From Antedon mediterranea (lineage: Eukaryota; Echinodermata; Crinoidea; Comatulida; Antedonidae), in NCBI RefSeq assembly GCF_964355755.1, contig NC_092673.1, positions 1,369,001-1,433,000 on the forward strand: a DNA stretch of 64,000 nucleotides. The letters are read 5' to 3'. This document shows positions 36,107-49,178 of this stretch, piece after piece (positions within the stretch are counted from its first letter, which is position 1; each line of letters opens with the position of its first letter). The notes below the pieces were generated by a model. The model saw only the letters and a program-made list of their open reading frames with translations. It was not told the DNA's origin and did no database searches. A program made the position numbers and the translations under genes.

Positions 36107-38208
36107 TGCAGAGCAAGACGATCTGTGACAAAAAAAGACATGAAAAATGAAGATTAATTAGTCAGACTTTGAATAGGTTATTTTTAATTTTAATAAAATT
36201 AATCACAAAAAACCCCGAAAATTTGAATATTTTTGGCTTTAAAATACAGTTGTTCAGGTAAGTAACTATTATGCGACATGGCATATTCAACAAAAAAATT
36301 GTTTTTTTCAGGAGGAATCTTTAACAAAATAAATAATTCAGTCCCATCACAGTTCAGTTTCAAATTTTTTTTTCTCCAAAAACTGACAAGCGGGAGGGAG
36401 AAGGCGCGCGGGCCACTCCCTATAAATTGCTAAAAATACAATGCAGACGATAGAAGATAATAATGTGTTGGCCCAGAAATAGGATATTCGTATCATTGAG
36501 CTATTATCGCCTTTACGTAATTTAGTAAATAACCGACAAAAATAAACAAAATATCGCAGCAAATATACCACTACAATAATGTAAACAAATAGTATTTTTA
36601 AACATTTAGTAAAAAGTAAAGTAACTAACAATAACAATTTACCTTTTTCAAATATAAGAAGATAGAAGATGTCTTATCTATTAGCAGTAAAGAACTGAAC
36701 TGGGTGTGCCTTATGTTGTAGTGAAAATTGATTACATGCTATGCTAATTTGAATAATAAAGACGAATATGAATACCACTTTTTTCTTTATCATTTAATAT
36801 TAACAATAGATATAGATTAGAATTCAGGAGAGTGAAAATCGAATTATATTGCATAGTATTTATTAATGCTCTTTGAATTTTCAGCATAATACTTAGCGTC
36901 GTATTTATTCAATTTATTGATTTTCTCTTTGTACTGGTTTTATTTATGTTTTTCATTTACATTGTCAAGTGCAGCGAGTTGCTATAGAAACGTACAATAT
37001 GCTAGAATGACTTTCTTAATCGAAATTATTTATATTCTATTATTATTCAGTCACTGAGTAGCGTCTTAATTTTTCCAGAAGGGAACCTCTTACCGAGTAA
37101 ATCTACGTTCACACTGAGCCCGGATTCAGGTCCGGTGGCCGGAGAAAAAATCTTGGAAAATGGGTTTAGTGTTAAAGAATAGAAGCGTTCACACCGGATT
37201 CGATCCGGTACACGGACTTGGAGAAACCTGTCAGTAGGCCTACAACAGGTCCAAAAGAGGATAAAGTGATACAAAATCGAATCTCGCGCTTAGAAAATAA
37301 TTTCATAATATTGTATTATAGAAATTATAATTAATAAATAAATCTATTCAAGAATAACAAGAAACTGGTTTTCCAGTCATTTTATTGGGAACTAGAGTTG
37401 TTATACACCAAAATGTGAGGGTCCAGTCGTAATGACCAACGAAAATAAATTTCGTTTCATTTCATTTGAAGGGGTTGCGCCGTACACCCCAAACAACATA
37501 CAGTACAATTAAAATTAACATAAATATTATAATAAAATAGATTCACTTAAATAAATTTGTAAACTTAAAGCCCAAAAAGTGTATCAAAAGAATGCTTGAA
37601 TTGTCTGGTTTGTTTGTTTGTTTCATTCGGTACTCAAGAAACACAACAAAAATACCAGGATAACCCCATAAAGCTGAAACAGCTTAATTCCAATGGGGTC
37701 CTTTAAACAAGCAAGTTAGATAATAATGTGTACATTATAAATGCATACTAATACAATAAACAGAAACATCCATATACAATATACTGGTAGTAAGCATTAA
37801 AATAGTTTTTATGTTGATATTCAAATTCTTCCTCATTACTTTCTTGCTGTACTCATTTCTTCTCTTTTTTTCTGCTGATGTTGCTTTCTGCAAATTATTC
37901 AATCAATCACTTAGTTCAGAAACTTAAATTTGCACATAAGTAAGAATAATAATATTGTTCTTTTTAAAATAAAGAGCAAACATCAGAAGTAGGACCTACT
38001 GTCTTTTGTAAGGAGATATTATTAGATCTTCGGATCCTTCATTACACAATGGCCATATTGCAAATTTAGGCTATTTTATACTATTTAAACTTCCCCACAC
38101 AAAACAAACCAACAAAAATCTGGTGTTCAATTTATAATATTTAAAGTAAGTTACTCTTAACCTGGTCTACACGTTCCTCATTGTCTTTGTTTCCATCTAT
38201 AACATCAG
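36107..38208. other. spacer between GPI-peptide gene and STAG
   Basis: A block at about 37080-37260 has CGTTCACACTGAGCCCGG and GCGTTCACACCGGATTCG, possibly another decayed inverted-repeat element. A hydrophobic minus-strand frame at 36347-36637 has no splice context or family resemblance. No gene supported. Confidence 0.45.
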
Positions 38209-41200
38209 CTATGATGAGGCTGGTCCTCTTTTGAAACCCATCGACTCTCGGTTAATACCATCATTCACTAAAAAGATAAACATAATATACACTAATAATA
38301 AAAATTCACAGAATTGGAAACACTGAAATATTTTTACACATTTAAAAGAGAGGTAGGTTGACTCGCTAATAGTAAATTAACAGTTGATAAAGCATTGCTA
38401 TAAAAATTACTTTTCATTTATTTAAAACATAAAAACATCTATGTTAAGGCTTACCACACCAGACAATTCGCGGTTTCTTTTGACGCCACGTTCTTGGCGA
38501 ATAAGAGCAGGGCTCAATGGTCGACTTGCATAAGAACTCAAATTGTTCCTATATGTTCTTACGGCTAATAATTGGTCACTACCAATGTTTTCATCTATTT
38601 TCCAGGAAAGGTAGATCAGTCTGCCGAAAAAAAATAAAATAAGTACACTTGAGATGAACTGTTTCCGTTGTGTTATCACATGACCTTTCACCAAATTAAA
38701 ACCAGATCTTGTTAATATACGTACATCGTCTTTTTATCCAGCCGCGTCAGTTTGTTGCTAAATTCACCGAGTATGTCAAGATAGTCAATATAGGGGTATG
38801 CTTGGTGTTCTTCTGGCGAAGTCGTCAAACTGAACATAATACCATCTCTATAAAAAACATTTTTAAACTTTATTTTAAACTATTATTTTTATTATTATTA
38901 ATAGTTCAGATATTAGGGAGCTTTCGATTTGCGCATATTTAAATGTTTGCACTCTCCATATCGACAGAGTATGGTTTTTAGGTTCTTAGTTGTTGCAAAT
39001 CTAAAGCACCTAAATGGTGGTGGATGAAATTGATTTTGAAGACTATCTTCAAACATACTAAAGCTCTTTCCACACACACAACAAAAATGTGATGTGCCCA
39101 AATATATATACTGTATGTCACATTTTTTGTCACATAAAGTTTGATAGTGTATACAGAGCTTTAGATTGTTGACAGCGACTAAATGATGTCATGCGTTTAC
39201 CGTTTACTTACTTGTGTAACGCTGTCAGAGCTTCTCGGCTTTTGACTTTTTCTTGTCCAAACGCGAGCGAGAATCTTCGTGCAAGTTTTTTAATGTCATT
39301 CATCTTCTCTGTAGATTTACTCTTCTCTATGTATCCCATTTCACTCTTCATTTGAAAGAATAACTAATAATTTAAAATTACAGTAATATTATAGTGATTA
39401 TAATTCTGAGCGTTACTATAACGACTACAAAAAATGCAATTTATAATCTGGAACCAGAGAAAATGTTGCACTTAAGCTTGGTTCCCACAAGGACGCAACG
39501 CAAGGATGCAACGTACGTACGGACGCAATGCGTGGCTCCCACAACACAAAGACGTACGCAACGTTAGTGAGTTTACCAATCTCAAGCAATGGATTATTCA
39601 AACAGTCACGTGTGATTTGTCAACTCGCTTGCGTTGCGTCTACGTCATTGCGTTTTGCGTCCAAGTGAGGAAAAATTACTTTGAAAAAAAAAATACATTA
39701 TATAATTCACATACACTTGGTTCTCTCTCGCAACCCAGACCCTATCATAATCGTTTTCCGCTTGCGTACGTTACCGTACTAGTTGCGGTAGCATATTTTT
39801 TTTCTAGTGGAAACCAAGCAAAAACACACACAAATAAATAACTAATAATAATTACCTGACTGAGAGCAAGTCCCAGTGTTTTTGCACAGCTTATCTTGTC
39901 GATATCCCTTGATTTGGCCAATGTTCTTTTGATGACAGCACCGTAATCATTATAATACTGCAATTACATACAATTTAATACACTCTATATTTGGTTGTTA
40001 ACATGTTTGTTTACTTTAAATAAAGAAATATATGAAGCTCCTATAAAAATATTAATATAAACCTAGCAACACTCGCCTGCAGCAATAGTTTTATAGATAC
40101 ATAGGCCTAAGTGTTACATACCTGTATATAGTGTTTAAACATGCAAGTAGCCATTCTCATATCAATGATACTGGAGATGATCAGTTTGGAGAATAAGGAC
40201 AAAAGGTTTTGACGTTTATGAAGAACCTCATCGTTATCTGTTATGAATATAATAATTATAATCATTCAAACCTCAATCCACAAATAAACTTACCGTGACA
40301 CAGTTGGTGACTTTAAAAAAATGTATATGGAAAATAAAACAGTGCTGAATATGTTATATGTATACTTACCATCATCGTCTTTTCCAACAAACACCTCATC
40401 TTCAATGAAATCGCTCATTAGTAGTTCAAGTGCGCTACTGGGCGCATAGATCAATGAGCTACAAGTTAGATCAGAACTTAGCTCATGCCTACTAAACACA
40501 ACCAGAAGGTCAGAAATGGTAATGAAAGCTTGATGTTTGATGCTCGACGTACTATCAATAAGAAGGACCGTACACAACTGAACCAGGTCAGTTACATGCT
40601 TCTTGACTCGGTTGATCTCATCCTGAAACAAAAAAAATACATTACGTATAGGTTTATACAAAATGTGTTACCCAATTATGATCTATCATATGTTTAGAAC
40701 AATTCACATAATAATCGTGGAGTTGTGATTTAGTGGTTATGATGCTTGGCTACCAATTCAAGGGTCTGGGTTCAAGTCCTGTCAGGATTTTTTTCTAATA
40801 GGTCAAATGACAAATAACAACTCCACTCCAAGGGACTTGTAATAAGATGTAGAGCATCTTGTTTGTAATGTTTTTCCCCTTTAAGAATGATAGTGAATGA
40901 ATTCGCGTATGGTTTCCTTGGCAATTTGCCTAAATATATAAAAACAAAACAAAACATATCTTTCATATTATGAAGTGTCTTCTTGCATTGAAGCTATTAG
41001 TTATACAGTTATACATTTGTCAAAGCATCCTTTAGATATATTGTAAATTATTACCGTAAGTACATACTAAATATATTGACTTACTTGGTCGGTGTTTTTG
41101 TCTTTTAGATTTTTAAAAGACCACATTACTTCATGATACGCACATACAATGGATGAGGCGTATATGTCCTGTGGTACGTCACCACGCTTGGGAGCTTGCT

Positions 41201-44200
41201 GGATCAATGACACTAGAATATCATACAGATTCCAACTGGTTAGATCATGGCAGCTAGACAACGAAAACATAAAAACGAGAAACTATTAAACAATTGCAGA
41301 AAAATGGAATTTAGATTCTATATTGTTACACTTATTATTTGATTTATTTTCTTGTACTCGTACAAATGCGAAAAAAGGCAAATAGTGGAAAGGGCATATG
41401 TTGTAAGAGGGGATGGGCCTATGATGATGTTTTGACACTTGCCATTTATTAGCAACAATACAATACAATTTTACCTATAAAATACTGTAATTTTTTTTAG
41501 GCTTGATGATAAATCGTAGACAACATTTTCATCCGGTCCACAGGTCTAAAAAATACATAGATATAACAAGATAATGTGTTGTTATTGGAATCAATAATTT
41601 AGGCCTACTAAAGTATTTACAATCAACTCATCCACTCGAGTTTCAATCCTCTATATACAATTGCAGCATACAACATTTGATTTATAATTAAAAAGAAAAC
41701 TTACATTAGGAATATGATTTTTGTGCACATTTTGTTTCGAAATTTGAATACACTTACTGCGTCAAAACTCCTATAGCTTCTTCGGACTCCTTCTGCAAGA
41801 CTATCAAACAACGTTGTTGTAGCGACCTCGACGGTATGTGTGATGTTGAGCTGATCACATAGCAGACTCTTGTATGTTTTAGAACATGCTTCAAGAACCT
41901 GCAATAAGTTGGTGAAGCAGATTTTCCATAAGGCGAAATTGTTCGCGCGAATCTAAAGCGTCAGTAGTACGCATGCGTATTCATGTTTCCATCTTCTAAA
42001 TCCCTCTCTACGCATAAAGCCTGTTTTTACTGTTGACGTTATTCGACGCTATCGTCGTTGATCGTTAACAGACAACGACGATCGTTTGAAAATGATTAAT
42101 TTGAAATAATAACGGCAGCAACTAGCTGTAAATCGTTAACATTTCGATGTTTACGTAGAAGATTGTCGATTACGAATAACGTCGACAGGAAAACATGCTT
42201 TCGATTCGCGCGAGCAAATTTACCTTGTGGAAAATAAGCTTAATAACATAATCTAATTTTTGTAATTGTATTGAAAATTGAATAGGCCTACGTGCTACAC
42301 TGTATTTTACTGGTTAATGGATACACAGGATGCTAACTGAAAACGGTTTAGGCCTACTTCGGTTTCTGTGTGGTTCTTTACTATATATTTCATCTGTCGT
42401 AGAAGTGAATTCAAGTACACCTCTAGTCCACTCGTTGTATAGATCTCGAGATCAAAATGTTGTGGAATCTCGAGTAGGTCTGCCACTTGCTCAGAATTTA
42501 TACCGTACTGCAAGAGAGTTAATACCTTTAATGGATAAAGTGGGCTATGAAGAATTCTGTACTCTGTATTCTTTTTTTCCCAAATAAAAGATGAAATGAA
42601 ATTAGTACTAACAATTGTGAACTGTTGATGAAATCTAGTATCAGATTTTATATCAACATATTTTTTGAAAAAAAAGCGCCAGATTACAAGAGAGAGAGAG
42701 ATTGAGGGACAATGGCTGGAAGGTAAAAGAAAAATGTAGACATTTTTAAATGTTGCGTCGTTGATGAAATTCTAGTATCAGATTTTAGATCAACATGTTT
42801 TTTAAAAAAGAGGTCAGATCACAAGAGATAGATTGAGGACAAATGTGAAAGAATAATGTAGATAACACACTATTGAAAGAAGATCTGGCAATTTGACCAT
42901 GAAATGCTGCGATAACTTCATCTTGTCGTCTAGCACAATTTTCTTCTTTTTTGCAGACATCTTCTTAGACGACTTTCGACCTACGGGTGGACGACCCTGG
43001 ACCGCTTGTCGTACAACGCAAACCATGATTTTAATCAGTGCTGTTTCTTGTTGATCATTAAGTGCTGCAACGATATTAATCCGTTTTAGTACTCATAATT
43101 CTCAAGCGCCAATTCTCCAATTATCCAACTTGTCTCGCATAACAAAGCCAAATAAAAATTGAGCATTGTTAGTGGTGATATAAGCCTACCTTGCCCAGGA
43201 CCAATACGGCCAAGTACAAAACTTTACAATAGGAAAATCAAGATGTTTGTGTTGGATGAGCTATCCTTTACCAGGCCTATATACTTACGTTTTTCTCCTC
43301 GATCTGGTCCATCAATAAGTAACTCGGTCATACATTCCCAATCTTTCACCATCTCATTCACTTCCCATAATGCATCTACTAGATATGCAGCATGTTTATT
43401 AGGCTAGGGAGAATGAATTGATTTTTATATCGACACTTATTTAAGTTATGTAGTGACAGGCAAAGAAACAAATTTGAAGCATCAGTAATGACAATTCCTC
43501 TCTTCCTTCTTCTCTATTAGTAATGTACACCATACCTGACTCTCTATAAAGAACAGGACCAGATCCTTGATAAGTGAAGCATTGGCACTACGTCTTTTAT
43601 CGACACTATATCTTTTGCTGGCAATACGTCTTTTACTGGCATCAGCTCTTTTTAATTTGAGTAATATTTCATTAAGAAACTCTGCTGCAGCCTGTGCCAC
43701 GGCTCTACTTGCTGTGTAAACAAGTTGACAAACATCATCACAATCTTCCACTAAGATGTCCTCATCACACCTACAAACATATAATTGAATTAACAGCATT
43801 ACGAAAACGTTTATGCAACACATCACATTAATGACAAAATAATAGTGTTTACAATGTGATATAGGAATAAGTTTAGGAAACTATATGAATGAGATCCCAG
43901 TTATCTTAAGCTTGGTTCCCACTAGCGACGCAACGCAAGGACGTAACGCAACGTAAAGCTTGGTTCCCACTAGAACGTAACGCAAGGACGTAAACGCAAC
44001 GCAAGCGTTTTAACCAATGACAAGCAAAGTTATAGACAGTTAGCAATCACAAGCGAATAAGCCATCGCTTGTGATTGGTCAATTCACTTGCGTTGCGTTA
44101 CGTCCTTGTGTTGCGTCGCTAGTAAGAACCACGCTTAAGTGATTTGACAAGCGATGGATTATTCGAACAGGTGGCTTGTCATTAAAGCGTGGTTCCCACT

Positions 44201-47200
44201 AGCGACGCAGCGCAAGGACGTAACGCAACGCAAGTGAATTGACCAATCACAAGCGATGGCTTATTCGCTTGTGATTGCTAATTGTCTATAACTTCGCTTG
44301 TCATTGGTTAAAACGCTTGCGTTGCGTTTACGTCCTTGCGTTACGTTCTAGTGAGAACCAAGCTTAATTGGTCAACACGCTTACATTGCGCGTACGTCCT
44401 TGCGTTGTGGACGTGCGTATCTAGTGGGAACCACGCTTTAAAAACATTTCTTTATACTATGAAATATAAAAGAATAAAAAATAACTTGAATAAAAAAGGT
44501 AACCCACTACTATAAAAGCTTTGCTTACTTTAAGATGAACGTGACAACTCTGATGGCCAGTACAGAAACATCAGTTTTCTTATCACGTGTCATCGCTACA
44601 ATTCTGTCTTTGAATCGATTTGTGAAGTTTTCAAGTTTCAAAGCAAAGTAATGCACACGGTATAGATTGTGAAGACCGATTAAACATGCTAATCTCACAT
44701 CTGCAACCTATAAAATCAATACAACAATATTTAATAACTAATAAACACATTAACGTTGTCTATTTCTATAAAGACAAACAAAAACGGCCTGTTTCTTTGT
44801 CTTTTGCGATCAAACGTTTTAATTCTTGACTGCAGAAACTGGGGAAATGTTAAATTAAGGCGTGGTTCCCACTAGCGACGCAAAGTAAGGACGTAACGCA
44901 ACGTAAGTGATTTGACCAATCACAAGCGATGGATTATTCGAACAGTGGCTTGTCATTGGTCAACTCGCTTGTGCTGCGCGTACGTTCTCGCGTTACGTTT
45001 CTAGTACCACGCTTAGTGCAACACAAAATAACAGTTTTATTGACCTCTGTTGAAAAAACAGTTTTTTAAAGACAAATGTTTCAAATAATGATTAAAAAAG
45101 AATGAAATAATTACGTTATCATCAAGTTTCCAACCAACATATTTCAGGTAACGATCATTCAGGAACACGCGACTGTAATTCTGCATACATACACACATCT
45201 CTTCCATACATATTGCTCTTATCTCTGGCTGCGCGTCCCTACATAAAAACAAATTGAAATTTGTAAAACCAGATGAGTGGTCTATCAGGCATATACAAGC
45301 ATTTGAATTTGAACTACGGCATGCACTTTTCTAACAAATTTGTAAAGTCTTCATGTTTTTGGGATGACCAATATTATATAACAATTACCTGTATCTTTTA
45401 ACAAAAATTCTTTTAAATATGTGATCAATCATTCGTAAACTTTCCTCCAAGTTACGTTTATCAATTTCAACCTTAGGCCTACTTGAAATATGCCTTTGAC
45501 GCTTTTGACGTCGAGCATCACGCTCTCGTTGGGCGTTTTCAAGGCTGAGTGCAGCCACGTTTCCATAAGCTATCATTAACTTCATAGCTGAAAAAACAGT
45601 ATTTGTTAATGTTTCAATGAGTAATGTTACTATATTCACCACTGAAAATAACACAAAGACACTCACTGCTTTCGAAGTATTATATCGAATACAAATTTAC
45701 GGTAGTAGCAATATTCATAGAATGAAGGGCTACTATATAATTAAACTAAAAAAAATACATACAAAACACGAATCAAAGATGGCTTCAACGACAGTGACAG
45801 AACTCAAACAAATATTCTTACCAACTATATCAGACCCTGTACAACTGAGGTAGAATTAACTAATCAATTAATGAAAGCACTCAGAAACTGAGTGAAGTAC
45901 TTGGCACAATATTGCCATTGAAGGAGCATTAATAAATAAACGTGTATCTCACCTGCTAAGGTACTGGTGTGTCGAAAAGCACAGACCCGAGAGCCACTAA
46001 GACCAGTCAAAAATAAAATTATGTCTTCCATCACGTGCTGGTCATATAGTATATCGTTATCTTGACATTGCTTAACCAACACTTGAATGAAGTCACTAAA
46101 GTGTGTCTTAAACTTCTTATACATTACCAGTGGATATTCTCTACTGTCCTGTTTAAAAACGCAGATACCTTACATTAAGCAGGAGGGTCATTATTAGTCC
46201 TGCTTGCATACTCATCAAAAACTGACATTCACTGAATGATAATTTTAAGTTTATATAATAATAATTTATTTGGAAGCTACACTTTTGAACCAGTGGCACA
46301 CTTCTTGAATGAAGGTGCGTACAGAGTAAGTAAAATAAAAGTTAGAAAAAAATGCCCGTTTGGTGAAATCTTTACAAAATATATCGAATGCATCTTCAAT
46401 ATTTTTAGAAAGATCAAGTACAGGTGAACCAAGAACATACATTGTCCCACTATTAAATTGGTTCAAAATATCAATTGCATTCGATAGACTTTGCTCGAGC
46501 ATTGCCAATTCCTGGCGCAGATCTTCAGTGGATTTAGATTTAAAACAAATATTATGTACCTCATCGATTTCATCAGTCATACGTGTAATAATATCACTAT
46601 GTTGTAGAGTTGCGTACATATCAGTCGTAACAACACCGTCGTTACATCCTGAACTCTGTATGATAAAGTTGATCAATTCCACCAAAGCGGTTTCACGATT
46701 TGCCTTGTAAGTTTCAATCCATTCATCTACAATTACCTGGAAATGTAAATACACACCATCAAGTTTTCTATTATTGTGTTTTCATGGAAACCATGATTAA
46801 GCTCTGTCTACACTTTCAAACATTATGTGAAAAACAAAAATGTGATGTGGCCATATATGGATGTTATATCACTACCATATTTGGGCACATCACTACCATG
46901 TTTGGGCACATCACACTTTTTTTGTCGAATTAGTTTGTGTAGACAGAGCTTTAGCTATGAAATGTTTTAATATAAATAACTTGGATGTATTAATAGAATA
47001 GTGATGTTTATCTTGAGAATGTGTACAATATTTTGTGTGCATTATTACCAAAGAAATCATTAATTATTTAACCTATTTTTTATGGTATATTTAATGCATA
47101 CTATACACTACGTATTTAAAATAAATTCTCTAGCCCAAGTGTCTAGCGAAGAAAACAAAATTCAATCTTATTATATTGATTGATCGATTGATGTATTATT

Positions 47201-47398
47201 TCAGTTATCTGCTAAGTTAATAGCCTATAGATAACCAGCATATATATGTATGTATGTTATACTTGTTCATACCGTAAACAATTACGAAATAATATATGCT
47301 CGAGGCGTTTAGTTGAATTTGTCTAATTAACTATAGGCATTAATCATACTCACGTGTGTTCCTCCTTGAAGTACAATCTCATACAAAGTGACAGCCAT
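38209..47398 (-). CDS. STAG: cohesin subunit SA / stromalin (STAG, Scc3), 20 exons
   Basis: HEAT-repeat subunit of cohesin that binds the RAD21 kleisin. Exons on the minus strand: 47354-47398, 46560-46736, 45953-46148, 45389-45587, 45115-45238, 44529-44707, 43536-43770, 43289-43403, 42871-43064, 42358-42507, 41758-41898, 41475-41545, 41085-41253, 40370-40622, 40122-40237, 39856-39957, 39212-39345, 38725-38847, 38460-38620, 38209-38267. They sum to 980 residues with all phases matching. Diagnostic blocks are [24 protein letters not shown], the stromalin conservative domain ([10 protein letters not shown]...[16 protein letters not shown]), [22 protein letters not shown] and YYNDYG. Vertebrate STAGs have about 1,250 residues; this one lacks much of the N-terminal tail and the last ~200 residues. 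An acceptor at 47413 shows the first listed exon may continue upstream, so the start is tentative. The last donor is ambiguous (38460 or 38455); both give a stop soon after. Confidence 0.9.
39059..39163. mobile_element. MITE family A, short copy
   Basis: Starts AAAGCTCTTTCCACACACAC and ends GTTTGATAGTGTATACAGAGC. It has an internal deletion relative to other copies. It lies in a STAG intron. Confidence 0.7.
39474..39826. mobile_element. MITE family B, copy 3
   Basis: The left end TTAAGCTTGGTTCCCACAAGG and the right end TTCTAGTGGAAACCAAGC are complementary. The interior repeats GACGCAACGCAAGGATGCAA-type pieces on both strands. It lies in a STAG intron. Confidence 0.75.
40715..40945 (+). mobile_element. 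tRNA-derived SINE
   Basis: A-box-like TGATTTAGTGG and B-box-like GGTTCAAGTCC are spaced as in a tRNA. A body of about 150 bp follows, with TCCACTCCAAGGGACTTGTA and a weak A-rich end. It lies in a STAG intron. It is not an intact tRNA gene: the acceptor stem does not pair. Confidence 0.65.
42018..42202. mobile_element. MITE family D, copy 2
   Basis: Left AAAGCCTGTTTTTACTGTTG and right AACGTCGACAGGAAAACATGC are imperfect complements. The core has ATTCGACGCTATCGTCGTTG and the GTTTACGTAGAAGATTGTCG block. Same family as 28.7 kb. Confidence 0.75.
43910..44441. mobile_element. cluster of family B MITEs, copies 4-6
   Basis: Two full fold-back units (43911-44137 and 44183-44366) lie in opposite arrangement, with a third partial unit to 44441. 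All are built from GGTTCCCACTAGCGACGCAA-type ends and the CACAAGCGAATAAGCCATCG core. The block could itself fold into a large hairpin. It lies in a STAG intron. Confidence 0.8.
44857..45015. mobile_element. MITE family B, copy 7
   Basis: Left AAGGCGTGGTTCCCACTAGC and right GTTTCTAGTACCACGCTTAG. The core has CAATCACAAGCGATGGATTA. It lies in a STAG intron. Confidence 0.8.
46263..46559 (-). other. open in-frame extension of STAG exon 2 (possible alternative last exon)
   Basis: Beyond the donor at 46559/46558 (GAG|GTACAT) the STAG frame stays open for 97 more codons to a TAA. The TAA lies within AAATAAAT, which contains an AATAAA hexamer. The extension looks protein-like: [19 protein letters not shown] could form a coiled coil, followed by acidic and hydrophobic stretches. 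It has no counterpart in known STAG proteins. It may be an intronic-polyadenylation isoform or a chance open intron. Confidence 0.35.
46798..46952. mobile_element. MITE family A, copy 7
   Basis: The ends TTAAGCTCTGTCTACACTTT and TTTGTGTAGACAGAGCTTTA. The core has two tandem CACTACCATATTTGGGCACA-type units. It lies in STAG intron 1. Confidence 0.85.
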
Positions 47399-47413
47399 CT
47401 TAGTAATTAATGA

Positions 47414-49178
47414 CTGGAGAGGAAGGTAACTAAACAATACAAACACAGGCTATACATTACAATAACAAAGACAATAGAAAAAAAAGAAAAATCTACTTGG
47501 GTTATTTGGATGACTGGTTGAATTGAATGCTGAACTACAAACAAAAACAAAACAGCCGACATGGATAAAACTGGTTATTGGTTGGTGCCTAAAAGGGCCT
47601 TACAGAAAGAAAGAAAAAGCTGGAGAGAACATAAACCTTATGGTGGTAGGCTTACTGATGACAGTGGCAGCGCAAAGGAACCTGTGCAAGAAAGTCTTAC
47701 CTCGGTGGTAATTTGGTAATGACTATGAACTGTACTTCAGCTATGATAGCATTTGAATATTGGTGTTACTGAGTTATGAGCTAATTTGCATATTAGTTTA
47801 CATGTGTATTGGTATAAATAAACGGTTTTAAGCAAGCAGTTATGCGTAATCTTACGAACGCTACTTACATGTGATAAAATTAAAGACTTGACTTACGAAG
47901 AAAATGAATAAATACCGAAACCGAAACGTAAAGTTAAAATTGCAGCTTTGCCTTATCTAGGATTTAGAACAAACAGTCAAAACCTCTTCATGCGCGAATA
48001 TAATCGGCAATAGAAAACAGGCCTAATATTGACGAGTTTTGATGCAAATTGCTTATTTTTTCTTCTTTTGACCTAAATTCTGAATAAGAAAGTTACTAAC
48101 TTAAACAAAAAAATATAATATGTTATGTATAAATCAAAATGTTGCATATTTATAGGCGAGCGTTTAGATGAGTTGTATGTATGAGCGCTGTATTGACACA
48201 ATACATAGGTAACACAACTAGCAAATGGACATTTCATTTTGTTTTACTTTTATTTCATTTATTACTCATATGGATTTTTGAAATACAAAAAGAACATTTA
48301 CTTCAAATTATTTCATACAAAAAAAACATTCATTTTACTTAGATAGGGTTAATAATTCCCATTGTTGTCTATTAGAACTCCGTTCACACGATGGTGTCGT
48401 GTTGTTAAATAATGGAAAATCATTATACAAACGGAACAAGTCTGAACGTTATGAATGTTGTATAGTCATAATGTTCAGGAAATACTTAACTTAAATCTGC
48501 TTAAATATTCTATAATGTAGATAACATCAAGGACTGAACCATGGGTAGAACCGCCATTCCAAATTTGAGGGAAACCAAAACCCATTGGATGGCAGTCAAC
48601 TTGACTATTTTTTGCTTTAAATTAATACAGGTAAATAATTTTCATTTTCGATCCAATTTTTGAGTGAATAACAATTATGTGACATTAAAATGGCATACTA
48701 AAAAAAAACTATTATATTATTATTAAAAATATTTATTTATTATATTTGGGATTTACCCTCAGATCTAACATCTAAACAAAAACTAAATATTGTTTGTTAC
48801 TGAAGGGAATCTAGGCTTAAAGTTTATTTGTTTGTAACAAAAAACTTATCTAGGCTTCCTTCTACAGATGCTTTTTACTATGTAACATCTTGTATTTTTT
48901 GTACGTGTAGAGAATTGTTTAATAAACGAAACGAAATATTGGCATAATAGCTAACCTACAAAACCTTTTGAATTCTGTATGCACCAATCAATAATCAATA
49001 TCAATAATTATGTACATCTAATAATCTAAAGAATAGCCTACATCGTCAACGAATGTTAGGCAGTCGTGCTACCATACAGGGTTTTTACACAAGAATTTGA
49101 CGTTGGACAACTGTGGAATCATCTTATACGCCGGACCGGAACCGTGCCTTAACATTTGTGAAAAAACCTTTAGTCACT
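47414..49178. other. STAG 5' flank and spacer
   Basis: A possible minus-strand 5' UTR exon of STAG ends at a donor near 47702 (CCGAG|GTAAGA), matching the acceptor at 47413. Otherwise AT-rich, with no gene seen. Confidence 0.4.

Noticed and set aside
36347-36637. 96-codon hydrophobic minus-strand frame upstream of the GPI-peptide gene
   Set aside because: No homologue recognised and no splice context; AT-rich noncoding DNA often gives such hydrophobic frames.
40715-40795. Possible tRNA gene
   Set aside because: A and B boxes are good, but no acceptor stem pairs and a SINE body follows.
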